From assembly GCF_024362365.1 (NCBI RefSeq), contig NZ_CP101464.1, positions 434,001 to 498,000 on the forward strand: 64,000 nucleotides of DNA. Reading direction: 5' to 3'. This DNA is from Janibacter sp. CX7 (lineage in GTDB: Bacteria; Actinomycetota; Actinomycetes; Actinomycetales; Dermatophilaceae). Position 1 is the first letter of the stretch. Each line of letters opens with the position of its first letter. Under the pieces are notes generated by a model that saw only the letters and a list, made by a program, of their open reading frames with translations, searched no databases and was not told the origin of the DNA. Both the position numbers and the translations under genes were made by a program. This document shows positions 53,519 to 64,000 of this stretch, piece by piece.

Positions 53519-55837
53519 TCAGCGGGTGTGGTCGAGGCCGTCGGTCGGCGACTGCGGGACGGATGGGACGAAGCTCTTGACCTCGAAGCTGATCGGGTCG
53601 GGGTGGTTGATGGGGAACTCGGTCGGCATGCGGCCCGTGGCGCGCGCGTAGGCGCAGGCGATCGCGGCGAAGCTCGACGCGACGCCCGCCTCGCCCGCGC
53701 CGCCGGGCTGCTGCGAGTCCGACGGCATGATCTCGACGGTGATCTCGGGTGGGACGTTCCACTGCCGCGTGTAGAAGTAGTTGTCCCAGCTGGCCTCGAG
53801 GAAGTGGCCCTCCTCGAGGTGGCAGCTCGTCGTCAGGGCCAGGCCGATGCCGTCCATGACGCCACCGAGCATCTGGGCCTCGAGGCCCGTGGGGTTGATG
53901 ACCAGGCCGGCGTCGACGGCGAAGACGACCTTGGTGACCCGCGGCCCGGTGACGGCATCGCGGACCGTGCGGTTCACCGTCTCGGGGCGGCAGTCGATCT
54001 CGACGAGGCAGGCGGTCGCGCCCTTGTACTCCTTGTGGACCGCGATGCCCTGGGCGACGCCGTCGGGCAGGGAGCGGCCCCACTCGCCGACCTCGGCGGC
54101 CTTGTCGAGCACGGCCCGGGTGCGCTTGTCCCGCAGGAACTTCCGGCGGAAGGCGACGGGGTCCATCCGCATCCGCCGGGCCAGCTCGTCGATGACGAGC
54201 TCGTTGGCGCAGCGCACGTCGGGGGAGTAGATCTGGCGCATGCTGCCGGTGTTGAAGCGGTCGTCGGTCTCGGTGAGCGTCTGGCTCACGGCCCCGAAGT
54301 TGTAGGGCACCTCCTGGGTCAGGGCGAAGATCGTCTGCGCGAAGGTCATCTGGCCGACGGGCAGCTTGGCCGCGTGGTTGGTGATGATGTCGCCGAGGCC
54401 GTGGCCGAAGTCGGTCGTGACGCTCGTGTGCTTCTGCTCGAAGGAGAGGACCTCGCCGCCGAGGTAGGCCGCCCGGACACGAGAGGTCGCCATCGGGTGC
54501 AGCCGGCCCTGCCGGGGCTCGTCGGCGCGGTGCCACATGAGGCGCACCGGCTTGCCCATCGCCTTCGAGATGCGGGCGGCCTCGAGGGCCGCGTCGTGGA
54601 AGAGCTTGCGCCCGAAGGAGCCCCCGCCCTGGGTGACGTGGACCTTGACCTTCGACACCGGCAGGCCGAGCTCCAGCGCGATGTTCTCCTGGGCGACGAC
54701 GGGCGACTTCAGCGAGCCCCAGATCGTCGCCGAGTCGGAGCGCACGTCGGCGATCGCGCAGTTGGGCTCGAGCGAGGAGTTGCTGCGGAAGCGGAAGGTG
54801 AAGGAAGCGTCGATCTTCTTGGCGAGCAGCGACACCTTGGGGGTGAGCATGGGCAGCTCGGCCTTCTTCACGCCCTCGAGCACGGAGGCGTCGGTGGCGC
54901 CGGCGAGGCGGCCCCCTTCCCACTCGACGTCCATCTGCTGGATCGCGTCGATGCACTGGCCGAAGGTCCGGGCGCGCACCGCGATGCCGGTGGCGACCTT
55001 GACGACGTCGGTGACGCCCGGCATGGCCTCGATGTCGGCGGCATTGCGCAGCGCGACGGGGCGTCCGTTGTGCGTCGGCGGTCGGCAGACCATCGTCGGC
55101 AGGGCGTCGGGGACCTTGACGTCCATGGCGAAGGTCTTCGCGCCGGTCACCGCGTCCCGGGCGTCGGTCCGCCCCTGCGGGGTGCCGACGACGGTGCGAT
55201 CGGAGGCGTCCTTGAGGGTCACCGAGGCCCGGGTGGTCGTGGTGGCCGCCGCCTTGGACGACAGCTCGCCGAAGGTGAGCGCATTGCCCACGGCGTCGGT
55301 GATGACACCCGCCTTGATGGTCAGCGCGTCGACCGTGGTCCCGAGGACGGTCGCGGCGGCCTTGAGCAGCTGTTGTCGGGCCAGCGCGGCGGCGACTCGG
55401 ATCGGCGTGTAGGTCGAGATCGTCGTGTTGGACCCGCCGGTCAGCTGGTTGAAGAGCAGCTCCGGTCGGGCCGGCGCCAGGGTGACGTCGACGCGGTCGA
55501 CGGGCAGGTCGAGCTCCTCGGCGATGATCATCGCGGTGGAGGTGACGATGCCCTGGCCCACCTCGGCCCGCGGCAGGGCGAAGGAGGCGCGTCCGTCGGT
55601 GCCGATCGTCACCGTGATGAGGGCGGCCGTCGGGGCCGCGGCGAGGGTGAGCAGGTCGTTGAGATCGAGGATCTCCGCCGGCTGCGGCGGGGTGGGCACG
55701 ACCGCCTCCGCGGTCGGTGCACCCAGGCTCATCTCGGCCCCGGTGACGAGCGTGGCCCCGGCGATGACGTAGCCCATGAAGGCACGACGGCTCGGGCCCG
55801 ACGAGGTGCTCTCGATGCTGGGCTGAGGTTCGGTCAC
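53519..55837 (-). CDS. Molybdenum hydroxylase large subunit (IorB/aldehyde-oxidase-like), Tat-exported
   Basis: 772 residues. Twin-arginine signal PSRRAFMGYVIAGATLV near the N-terminus, then a molybdopterin-cytosine-dinucleotide binding domain. VTQGGGSFGRKLF and, near the C-terminus, QQPGGAGEAGVASSF with the catalytic Glu are typical of isoquinoline 1-oxidoreductase beta-type enzymes. Oxidises an aldehyde or N-heterocycle; substrate unknown, and electrons probably go to the quinone pool or a cytochrome. GTG 55837 is chosen because GGGAGA is spaced 4 nt; an ATG 12 nt upstream has no ribosome binding site. Confidence 0.88.
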   Translation of the reverse strand: MTEPQPSIESTSSGPSRRAFMGYVIAGATLVTGAEMSLGAPTAEAVVPTPPQPAEILDLNDLLTLAAAPTAALITVTIGTDGRASFALPRAEVGQGIVTSTAMIIAEELDLPVDRVDVTLAPARPELLFNQLTGGSNTTISTYTPIRVAAALARQQLLKAAATVLGTTVDALTIKAGVITDAVGNALTFGELSSKAAATTTTRASVTLKDASDRTVVGTPQGRTDARDAVTGAKTFAMDVKVPDALPTMVCRPPTHNGRPVALRNAADIEAMPGVTDVVKVATGIAVRARTFGQCIDAIQQMDVEWEGGRLAGATDASVLEGVKKAELPMLTPKVSLLAKKIDASFTFRFRSNSSLEPNCAIADVRSDSATIWGSLKSPVVAQENIALELGLPVSKVKVHVTQGGGSFGRKLFHDAALEAARISKAMGKPVRLMWHRADEPRQGRLHPMATSRVRAAYLGGEVLSFEQKHTSVTTDFGHGLGDIITNHAAKLPVGQMTFAQTIFALTQEVPYNFGAVSQTLTETDDRFNTGSMRQIYSPDVRCANELVIDELARRMRMDPVAFRRKFLRDKRTRAVLDKAAEVGEWGRSLPDGVAQGIAVHKEYKGATACLVEIDCRPETVNRTVRDAVTGPRVTKVVFAVDAGLVINPTGLEAQMLGGVMDGIGLALTTSCHLEEGHFLEASWDNYFYTRQWNVPPEITVEIMPSDSQQPGGAGEAGVASSFAAIACAYARATGRMPTEFPINHPDPISFEVKSFVPSVPQSPTDGLDHTR

Positions 55838-55887
55838 GATGTCTCCCATGGTCGACGGCGCTGTCGCTACCGAGCAGTAGACACCTG

Positions 55888-55919
55888 TCGGTGGGGTCTC
55901 GCGACCGGAGAGCCACCGA
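55888..55919. other. Imperfect hairpin between iorB-like gene and pepN
   Basis: TCGGTGG / CCACCGA outer arms with inner TCTC / GAGA around a 7-nt loop. It lies in the 135-nt divergent region. It could be a leader structure of the hydroxylase mRNA or an operator; no assignment. Confidence 0.3.
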
Positions 55920-55934
55920 CGTCCACGATGTGGC

Positions 55935-55960
55935 TCACCCCCTTCGGACGAAGGGGGTGA
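55935..55960. repeat. Perfect hairpin built from two CCCCCTTCG motifs, next to the pepN start
   Basis: TCACCCCCTTCG / CGAAGGGGGTGA, 12-bp perfect arms with a 2-nt spacer, ending directly before the CAGGAT -10-like element of pepN. It would cover the upstream promoter region. It is a head-to-head pair of the motif that is over-represented across the window. Confidence 0.5.
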
Positions 55961-55966
55961 CAGGAT
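55961..55966 (+). promoter_or_regulatory. -10-like element (CAGGAT) for pepN
   Basis: CAGGAT ends 6 nt before the pepN GTG; no strong ribosome binding site, leaderless pattern, C in place of the first T. Confidence 0.35.
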
Positions 55967-55972
55967 GCCGGT

Positions 55973-58437
<2,465 letters not shown>

Positions 58438-58450
<13 letters not shown>

Positions 58451-58530
58451 GCAAATGCGGCCAGGGTGCGCACGACCTCAAGGACATGCGAACCCGGGTG
58501 CGCACGACCTCAAGGAAATGCGGAGGTCTC
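58438..58530 (+). repeat. Tandem repeat, about 32-bp unit, 2.8 copies
   Basis: Three imperfect copies start at 58438, 58469 and 58501, each beginning CGCACGACCT and continuing with (C/T)AAGGaaATGCG-like sequence. Copies 2 and 3 are nearly identical over 22 nt. The array spans the end of pepN, including its stop codon, and the 78-nt gap to the convergent quinone-oxidoreductase gene. No terminator hairpin is seen here, so the array may serve that purpose or be a dispersed intergenic element. Confidence 0.7.
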
Positions 58531-59518
58531 AGGCGGTGATGACGATCCGACCGGTGCTCGACCCGCCGGCGAGGCGGGCGAGCGCGGCCGGGGTGTCGGC
58601 GAAGTCGTAGGTCTCGGCGACGAGCGGGGCGACCTGCCCCGCGTCGGCCAGGCGCACGAGCTCGGCGTGGGCGTCGAGCACCGACTGGGGGTCGTGCTGC
58701 TGGTAGAGGCTCCAGTGCAGCCCGAGGATCGTGTAGTTCTTCACGAGCGCGTGGTTGAGCCGCGGCTCGGGGACCCGGCCGCTCGCGAAGCCGACGACGA
58801 TGATCCGCCCCTCGAAGGCGATGCACTTCGTGCTCTGGGTGAAGGCCGTGCCGCCGACCGGGTCGTAGACGACGTCGACGCCGCGGCCGCCCGTCGCCTC
58901 CTTGACCGCCTCGATGACGTCCTGCTCGCGACGGTCGACGACGACGTCGCAGCCGAGGTCACGCGCGATCTCGACCTTGTCGGCGCCACCGACGACGCCG
59001 ATGACCCGCGCTCCCGCCGCCTTCCCCAGCTGGACGGCCGCCGACCCGACGCCACCGGAGGCGGCGTGGACGAGGAGGGTCTCCCCTTCGCGCAGGTGGG
59101 CCCGGCGGTGCAGGCCGAACCAGCCGGTCTGGTAGCTGATCATCAGCGCCGCGCTGGCGGCGTCGTCGAGCCCGGCCGGTGCGGCGAAGGTGCTCGCCGC
59201 GTCCATGAGGCACTCGGTGGCGAAGCCGCCCGCGGGCACCGCGGTGCCCCCGAGCACGCGGTCGCCGACGGCGACGTGGGTGACGCCCTCGCCGACCTCG
59301 AGGACGTCGCCGCAGACCTCCAGCCCCGGGACGAAGGGAGGCTCCGGCCGGACCTGGTACTCGCCGCGGCACATGAGGGTGTCGGCGAAGTTGACCGCGC
59401 TCGCGCGCACCGCGACCCGCACTTGGCCCGGCCCGGGGGTGGGCTCGGGGAGGTCGACGAGGCGGAGCACGTCGGAGGGGTCGCCCAGCTGCTGGGCCTG
59501 CCATGCACGGATCGTCAT
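58529..59518 (-). CDS. Zinc-free quinone oxidoreductase/alcohol dehydrogenase family (QOR-type MDR)
   Basis: 329 residues. N-terminal GroES-like domain with VRASAVNFADTLMCRGEYQ, and NADPH-binding LLVHAASGGVGSAAVQLGKAAGARVIGVV near residue 140. It lacks the structural-zinc Cys set and matches NADPH:quinone oxidoreductase-like enzymes. Physiological substrate unknown. ATG 59518 lies 7 nt below a TAGCCT element. Confidence 0.9.
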   Translation of the reverse strand: MTIRAWQAQQLGDPSDVLRLVDLPEPTPGPGQVRVAVRASAVNFADTLMCRGEYQVRPEPPFVPGLEVCGDVLEVGEGVTHVAVGDRVLGGTAVPAGGFATECLMDAASTFAAPAGLDDAASAALMISYQTGWFGLHRRAHLREGETLLVHAASGGVGSAAVQLGKAAGARVIGVVGGADKVEIARDLGCDVVVDRREQDVIEAVKEATGGRGVDVVYDPVGGTAFTQSTKCIAFEGRIIVVGFASGRVPEPRLNHALVKNYTILGLHWSLYQQHDPQSVLDAHAELVRLADAGQVAPLVAETYDFADTPAALARLAGGSSTGRIVITA

Positions 59519-59525
59519 GTCGCGG

Positions 59526-59531
59526 AGGCTA
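59526..59531 (-). promoter_or_regulatory. -10 element (TAGCCT) for the quinone oxidoreductase gene
   Basis: TAGCCT on the minus strand, 7 nt before the ATG, no ribosome binding site between; leaderless pattern. Shares a 79-nt gap with the divergent alkyltransferase gene. Confidence 0.45.
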
Positions 59532-59597
59532 CCGACCTCACACCCCGTCCCGCCCACGCGTCTGCAGGGTGTGAGCACATCCACGATGATCGACCCC

Positions 59598-60122
59598 ATG
59601 ACCACCCGGCACGCCCGCATCTCCACGAGCCTCGGCGAGCTGACCGCCGTCGTCGACGACGCCCGCGACGGCGGGGGAGCGGTGCTCATCGGCCTGTACT
59701 TCCCGGGCCACTGGACCCTGCCCGACGGCGCCGACCACGGCCCCCGGGTCGACGTGGCGCAGGAGCCGGTCGTCGCCGCGCTCGCCGACCAGCTGCGCGA
59801 GTACCTCGCGGGGGAGCGCACGGACTTCGAGGTGGCCTACGAGCTGCGCGGCGGCGCGCACCACCGGCAGGTGTGGGCGCTGCTCGAGCGGATCCCCTAC
59901 GGGCAGACCGTGACCTACGGCGACCTCGCCCGGGAGACGGGGGGCGCGGCCCAGGCCGTCGGCCGCGCCGTCGGGGCCAACCCGATCTCGATCCTCGTCC
60001 CCTGCCACCGGGTCATCGGTGCGGACGGGTCGATCACCGGCTATGCCGGCGGACTGGAGCGCAAGCGCACCCTGCTCGCCCTCGAGGAGCCGAGCGCCGT
60101 CGAGCGGGACGCGCTCTTCTGA
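59598..60122 (+). CDS. ogt: Methylated-DNA-[protein]-cysteine S-methyltransferase
   Basis: 174 residues. Active-site PCHRV (135-139, acceptor Cys136), helix-turn-helix region IPYGQTVTYGDLARETG (99-115) with the Arg finger in AVGRAVGANP, and GGLERKRTLL at the end. Removes O6-alkyl groups from guanine in a suicide reaction. No Ada N-terminal domain. A further ATG 12 nt upstream is in frame. Confidence 0.93.
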   Translation: MTTRHARISTSLGELTAVVDDARDGGGAVLIGLYFPGHWTLPDGADHGPRVDVAQEPVVAALADQLREYLAGERTDFEVAYELRGGAHHRQVWALLERIPYGQTVTYGDLARETGGAAQAVGRAVGANPISILVPCHRVIGADGSITGYAGGLERKRTLLALEEPSAVERDALF

Positions 60123-60138
60123 GCGACGGCGTCGGGGC

Positions 60139-60144
60139 TACCGT
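60139..60144 (+). promoter_or_regulatory. -10 element (TACCGT) for the MFS gene
   Basis: TACCGT ends 6 nt before the ATG with no ribosome binding site; leaderless pattern in the 28-nt gap after ogt. Confidence 0.45.
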
Positions 60145-60150
60145 CGCCGC

Positions 60151-61491
60151 ATGAGCACCACCCCCACCCCGTCGCGAGCCGAGCGCCTCGGCGCGCTGCC
60201 GTACACCCGCCGCCACACCCGCCTGCTCGTCGGGTCGGGGACCGGCTGGGCCCTCGACGCCATGGACGTCGGGCTGATCTCCTTCGTCATCGTCGTCCTC
60301 GCCGACCAGTGGGACCTCACGACGGGCGAGCGGTCGTGGATCGTCACGGTCGGCTTCATCGGCATGGCGATCGGCGCGACCGTCGGCGGGTGGCTGGCCG
60401 ACCGCTTCGGTCGGCGGGCGGTCTTCGCGACGACCCTGCTCGTCTACGGGCTGGCCACCGGCGCGTCCGCCCTCGTCGGCGGGCTCGCGGCCTTCCTTGT
60501 CCTGCGGCTCGTCGTCGGCCTCGGGCTGGGCGCCGAGCTGCCCGTCGCCTCGACCCTCGTCAGCGAGCTGTCCCCGACGCGCATCCGCGGTCGCCTCGTC
60601 GTGGCGCTCGAGTCCTTCTGGGCGCTCGGCTGGATCCTCGCCGCGGTCATCGGCTTCTACGTCGTGCCCCGCGGCGACGACGGCTGGCGGTGGGGCCTGG
60701 CCCTCGGGCTGGTCCCGGCGGCCTACGCGCTCGTCGTGCGCTTCGGCCTGCCGGAGTCGGCCGCCTGGCTGGAGCGCCGCGGCCGGCGCGAGGAGGCCGA
60801 GCGGGTGGTGCGCGGCTTCGAGGCGTCGGCGGGGGTGGTCGCGCCGCCCACGAGCCCGAAGGGGGTGCCCGCTGCGGTGGCCGAGCCGGTCCCGCAGCCG
60901 GCGCCGGGCCTGTGGTCGCGTGGGCTGCGCCGCCGCACCCTGGGCATCTGGCTCGTGTGGTTCGGGGTCAACTTCAGCTATTACGGCGCCTTCCTGTGGA
61001 TCCCCTCGCTCCTCGTCGCGCGGGGCCACGACGTGACGACCTCCTTCGGCTACACGCTGGTCATCACGCTCGCCCAGCTGCCGGGCTATGCCCTCGCGGC
61101 GGTCCTCGTCGAGGCCTGGGGTCGGCGTTCGACGCTCGCCCTCTTCCTGCTGGGTTCGGCGGTGGCCGCGTGGTTCTTCGGGCAGTCGGACTCGGCGACG
61201 TCGATCATCGTCGCGGGCTCGGCCCTCTCCTTCTGCAACCTCGGCGCCTGGGGCGCCCTCTACGCGATCACGCCCGAGATCTACCCGACGGCGGTGCGCG
61301 GCTCGGGAGCCGGTGCGGCTGCGGGCTTCGGGCGACTCGCCTCGATCGCCGCGCCGCTCGTGGTGCCGGTGCTCCTCGAGCGAGGTGGCGGCGACGTCCT
61401 CGTCTTCACGATCTTCACCGCGGCCTTCGTCGTCGCGGCCGCGGCGGCCTTCCTCCTGCCCGAGACGCGAGGACGCGCGCTCGATACTTGA
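60151..61491 (+). CDS. MFS transporter, sugar/aromatic-acid porter type
   Basis: 446 residues, 12 helices. GGWLADRFGRRAVF in loop 2-3 and LVSELSPTRIRGRLVV in loop 4-5 follow the sugar-porter/metabolite:H+ symporter pattern (NiaP-like VVIM/'SV2-like' members look similar). ALDAMDVGLISFVIV in the first helix and PEIYPTAVRGSG in the second half support the AAHS/NiaP group. Substrate not identifiable. It ends over the -35 of the next gene. Confidence 0.87.
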   Translation: MSTTPTPSRAERLGALPYTRRHTRLLVGSGTGWALDAMDVGLISFVIVVLADQWDLTTGERSWIVTVGFIGMAIGATVGGWLADRFGRRAVFATTLLVYGLATGASALVGGLAAFLVLRLVVGLGLGAELPVASTLVSELSPTRIRGRLVVALESFWALGWILAAVIGFYVVPRGDDGWRWGLALGLVPAAYALVVRFGLPESAAWLERRGRREEAERVVRGFEASAGVVAPPTSPKGVPAAVAEPVPQPAPGLWSRGLRRRTLGIWLVWFGVNFSYYGAFLWIPSLLVARGHDVTTSFGYTLVITLAQLPGYALAAVLVEAWGRRSTLALFLLGSAVAAWFFGQSDSATSIIVAGSALSFCNLGAWGALYAITPEIYPTAVRGSGAGAAAGFGRLASIAAPLVVPVLLERGGGDVLVFTIFTAAFVVAAAAAFLLPETRGRALDT

Positions 61492-61516
61492 AACGAGGTT
61501 CAGGTGGGCATAGTCT
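61488..61516 (+). promoter_or_regulatory. Promoter of the phosphotriesterase-family gene
   Basis: TTGAAA (61488-61493), a 17-nt spacer and TAGTCT (61511-61516), one of the best housekeeping-type promoters in the window. The -35 overlaps the stop codon of the MFS gene. A GGAGAG ribosome binding site then precedes the ATG at 61547. Confidence 0.65.
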
Positions 61517-61546
61517 CGGGCCACCCGTACTCGAAGGAGAGTCAGC

Positions 61547-62506
61547 ATGGCCGCCGTCCCCACCGTGACCGGGAGCATCGACTCCGCCGACCTGGGCCGG
61601 GTGCTGGCCCACGAGCACATCTTCGTCGTGGGGGAGGAGTACCGGCAGAACTACCAGTCCGACTGGGACGAGGACGCCAAGGTCGCCGACGCCGTGACCC
61701 AGCTGTCCGAGCTCAAGGGCCTGGGCATCGACACGATCCTCGACCCGACGGTCATCGGCCTGGGCCGGTACCTGCCCCGCGTGCAGCGCGTCGCGGAGCA
61801 GATCGACCTCAACGTCGTCGTCGCGACCGGGGTCTACACCTACAACGAGATCCCCTTCCAGTTCCACTACACCGGGCCGGGTCTGCTCTTCGACGTGCCG
61901 GAGCCGCTCACCGAGCTCTTCGTCAAGGACCTCACCGAGGGCATCGCCGACACGGGGGTCCGCGCCGGCTTCCTCAAGTGCGCCATCGAGGAGCAGGGCC
62001 TGACCCCCGGCGTCGAGCGGGTCATGCGCGCGGTCGCCCAGGCCCACGTGCAGACCGGCGCCCCCATCACCGTGCACACCAACCCGCACACGCAGTCGGG
62101 GCTGGTCACCCAGCAGGTGCTCGCCGAGGAGGGGGCCGACCTGACGAAGGTCGTCATCGGTCACAGCGGCGACTCGACCGATGTCGACTACCTGTGCACG
62201 GTCGCCGACGCCGGCTCCCTCCTGGGCATGGACCGCTTCGGCCTCGACGTGCTGCTGCCCTTCGAGGACCGCATCGCGACGGTGCTCGAGCTGCTGCGGC
62301 GCGGGTACGCCGAACGCATGGTGCTCGCGCACGACGCGTCGTGCTTCATCGACTGGTTCGACCCGGAGGCGAAGCGGCAGGTCGTCCCGCGCTGGAACTA
62401 CCGGCACATCAGCCAGGACGTGCTGCCCGCCCTCCTCGAGGGCGGCGCGAGCGAGGCCGACATCGACACGATGCTCGTCGACAACCCGCGCCGCTACTTC
62501 GAGTGA
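61547..62506 (+). CDS. Phosphotriesterase-family metal-dependent hydrolase (PTE/lactonase-like)
   Basis: 319 residues, amidohydrolase-type barrel. Metal ligands His22 and His24 (AHEH), a Lys in FLKCAIEE, His in TVHTNPH, His in VIGHSGD and Asp in VLAHDASC are all present, so a binuclear centre is likely. Natural substrates in the family are lactones or phosphotriesters; which applies is not known. ATG with GGAGAG spaced about 6 nt. It ends 3 nt from a convergent gene. Confidence 0.9.
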   Translation: MAAVPTVTGSIDSADLGRVLAHEHIFVVGEEYRQNYQSDWDEDAKVADAVTQLSELKGLGIDTILDPTVIGLGRYLPRVQRVAEQIDLNVVVATGVYTYNEIPFQFHYTGPGLLFDVPEPLTELFVKDLTEGIADTGVRAGFLKCAIEEQGLTPGVERVMRAVAQAHVQTGAPITVHTNPHTQSGLVTQQVLAEEGADLTKVVIGHSGDSTDVDYLCTVADAGSLLGMDRFGLDVLLPFEDRIATVLELLRRGYAERMVLAHDASCFIDWFDPEAKRQVVPRWNYRHISQDVLPALLEGGASEADIDTMLVDNPRRYFE

Positions 62507-62509
62507 GGC

Positions 62510-63112
62510 TCAGCCCACCTCGTCGACGAACTCGATGACCCGTCGGGTGAGGATGCGGGCCTCCTCGGGCTGGTACTCCGCCGGCAGCGTCGGGTCGTTG
62601 AAGAGGTGGCCGTCCCCCTGGTACTCGACGTAGGAGTAGGCGCCGCCGGCGTGCTCGACGTCGTCCTGGAGCTGCTCGTCGACCATCGGGTCGAACTGCC
62701 GGTCCTCCTCGTGGAAGGGGTCGCCGGCCGTCACGTGGACCTGCCCCGGCACCCCGGGCGGCCACGTCGCCTCGAGGTGGCGCATGGGCATGCCGCCGCC
62801 GACCATGATGACGCCGCGGGCGTCGGCCGGGCGTTGTGCGGCGATCCACTGGGCCATCGCGGCGCCGTTGGAGAAGCCGACGGCCACGAAGGCGCCCTCG
62901 ACGGCTCGCGCGGCCTCGAGCGCGTAGGCCATCTGCGCGGGGAAGCCGATCTCCTGCGAGCGGGCTGCGGCGGCCGGGTAGTCGTCGAAGGTGACGCCTT
63001 CGAGGTGGTCGACGGTGGTCACGCTGTGGCCCGCGCCGGTGAGGGCGTCGGCGAGGTCGGTGATGCCCTGACGCACACCGAGGACGGACGGGAAGAGCAG
63101 TACCTGTGCCAT
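62510..63112 (-). CDS. Dienelactone-hydrolase-family protein with Ser nucleophile
   Basis: 200 residues, small alpha/beta hydrolase. Nucleophile elbow GFSNG near residue 80 has Ser where classical dienelactone hydrolases have Cys. Asp in TAGDPFHEE and His in GDGHLFND complete a triad. Reads like actinobacterial 'dienelactone hydrolase family' proteins of unknown substrate. ATG 63112 lies 6 nt below TACGGT. Confidence 0.85.
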   Translation of the reverse strand: MAQVLLFPSVLGVRQGITDLADALTGAGHSVTTVDHLEGVTFDDYPAAAARSQEIGFPAQMAYALEAARAVEGAFVAVGFSNGAAMAQWIAAQRPADARGVIMVGGGMPMRHLEATWPPGVPGQVHVTAGDPFHEEDRQFDPMVDEQLQDDVEHAGGAYSYVEYQGDGHLFNDPTLPAEYQPEEARILTRRVIEFVDEVG

Positions 63113-63118
63113 GTCCCG

Positions 63119-63124
63119 ACCGTA
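63119..63124 (-). promoter_or_regulatory. -10 element (TACGGT) for the dienelactone-hydrolase-like gene
   Basis: TACGGT on the minus strand, 6 nt before the ATG, with no ribosome binding site; leaderless pattern in the 55-nt gap below the enoyl-CoA hydratase gene. Confidence 0.45.
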
Positions 63125-63167
63125 GACCCGGGCGCCGACAACGTCGCGTCAGCGAGCCGCCGTCCGG

Positions 63168-63980
63168 TCAGCGAGTGAAGACCGGCGGCCGCTTCTCGAC
63201 GAAGGCCCGGGCGGCCTCGACGTGGTCCGCGGTCAGGCCGCACGCCTTGTGCCGCGGCACCTCGGCCGCCATCGACTCCGCGAGGGTCTGGCCGGGGGCC
63301 TCGAGGAGGTTGCGCTTGATGCTCGCGAGCGTGCCAGCCGAGCCGGCCGCCAGCTGCTCGGCGAGCTCGCGGGTGCGCGCCTCGAGCTCCTCCTCGGGGA
63401 CGAGCCGGTTGAGCAGGCCGAGGTCGAGGCAGGCCTGCCCGTCGAGGCGAGGGTTGAGGAACATCAGCTCGCGGGCGGTCGCCGGCCCGACGAGTCGCTC
63501 GAGCAGCCAGGCGACACCGAAGTCCCCGGACAGGGCGATGCTCGCGAAGGCCGTCGCGACGACGGTCCGCGGGGTGCCGATGCGCAGGTCGGCGGCGAGC
63601 GCGAAGCCCAGCCCGGCGCCCGCGGCCGCGCCCGGCAGGGCGGCGACGACCGGCTTGGCGAAGGCGTGGATCCGCCCGACGGTCAGCTCCTGGTGGCGCA
63701 GCTGCTCCGCGACCGCCGCCGGGTCGACCTCGCTGGCGCCACCCCCTTCGCCACCGTCGGCGTCGAACTGCTGGACGTCGCCGCCGGAGCAGAAGGCGCG
63801 ACCGGCGCCGGTGAGGACGAGGACCCGCACGGCGGGGTCGGCCTCGGTCTGCGCGAGCAGCTCGCCGAGGCGCTCGACCATCTCCGGCGACATGGCATTG
63901 CGTCGCTCCGGCCGGTTGAGCGTGATCGTCGCGATGCCGTCGGTGACGTCGAGCAGCACGTGGTCGGTGGGGGCGGTCAT
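63168..63980 (-). CDS. Enoyl-CoA hydratase/isomerase family protein
   Basis: 270 residues, crotonase fold. RRNAMSPEMVERL and GAGRAFCSGGDVQQF form the first oxyanion segment; ALPGAAAGAGLGFALAADLRIG the second. The usual catalytic Glu region reads ALSGDFGVAWLLERLVG, with Asp near the first Glu position, so the exact reaction (hydration, isomerisation or other) is open. ATG 63980 has AGGAG spaced 5 nt; a GTG 6 nt upstream overlaps that site. The start lies 20 nt inside the window edge. Confidence 0.88.
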   Translation of the reverse strand: MTAPTDHVLLDVTDGIATITLNRPERRNAMSPEMVERLGELLAQTEADPAVRVLVLTGAGRAFCSGGDVQQFDADGGEGGGASEVDPAAVAEQLRHQELTVGRIHAFAKPVVAALPGAAAGAGLGFALAADLRIGTPRTVVATAFASIALSGDFGVAWLLERLVGPATARELMFLNPRLDGQACLDLGLLNRLVPEEELEARTRELAEQLAAGSAGTLASIKRNLLEAPGQTLAESMAAEVPRHKACGLTADHVEAARAFVEKRPPVFTR

Positions 63981-64000
63981 GGGCACTCCTGAGGGGTCGG

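Overview
This window comes from a very GC-rich (clearly above 70 %) actinobacterial chromosome. The genes are dense, with ATGA, GTGA or TGATG stop/start overlaps. The lineage is inferred from menaquinone biosynthesis with a MenJ-type reductase, a fused KorA, D-threonine-aldolase-like and aldonolactone-oxidase genes side by side, and codon use. Gene content fits the Intrasporangiaceae/Dermatophilaceae (Janibacter-like), but that is a guess. No rRNA, tRNA, CRISPR array, transposase or phage gene was seen.

Layout. (1) 1-12.8 kb holds a dispersed menaquinone set: menE (cut by the window edge), menB, menC, menD, an isochorismate synthase and menG. Between them lie a ParE-type toxin-antitoxin pair (between menB and menE), a GntP permease, an SDR, a RelA/SpoT-like protein, a VOC protein, and a WXG100-like protein with an alpha/beta-hydrolase partner. 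(2) 12.9-31.2 kb is one long plus-strand operon: a menaquinone/geranylgeranyl reductase, all 14 complex I genes (nuoA-N) and a polyprenyl diphosphate synthase. A near-perfect Rex operator sits just downstream of its predicted promoter. A strong symmetrical terminator closes it. (3) 31.2-43.4 kb holds rarD, a degenerate sortase-like lipoprotein, a Tat-exported PhoX phosphatase, an aldolase/oxidase pair, 2-oxoglutarate:ferredoxin oxidoreductase (korAB), a protein resembling archaeal CTP-dependent riboflavin kinase, a DUF4870 membrane protein and a secreted M28 peptidase. (4) 43.6-52.1 kb is a second nuo cluster: A, B, C, H, I, J, K, L, M and N, without D, E, F or G. (5) 52.2-64 kb holds htpX, a molybdenum hydroxylase pair, pepN, a quinone oxidoreductase-like gene, an alkyltransferase-like gene, an MFS transporter, a phosphotriesterase-family hydrolase, a dienelactone-hydrolase-like protein and an enoyl-CoA hydratase.

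How it fits together. Regions 1 and 2 build menaquinone: the ring genes, the side-chain synthase, the methylase and the side-chain reductase. They also build the NADH dehydrogenase that reduces it, and the main operon carries a likely NADH/NAD+-sensing operator. The second cluster has the membrane arm and the B, C and I connecting subunits but no NADH module and no NuoD. With korAB close by, a ferredoxin-fed enzyme borrowing NuoD from the first operon is a reasonable hypothesis.

Two genome-scale signals run through the window. CGAAGGGGG/CCCCCTTCG is strongly over-represented, even inside genes where it forces rare codons. Many genes without a ribosome binding site have a TANNNT -10 element 6-8 nt before the start codon, which points to widespread leaderless transcription.
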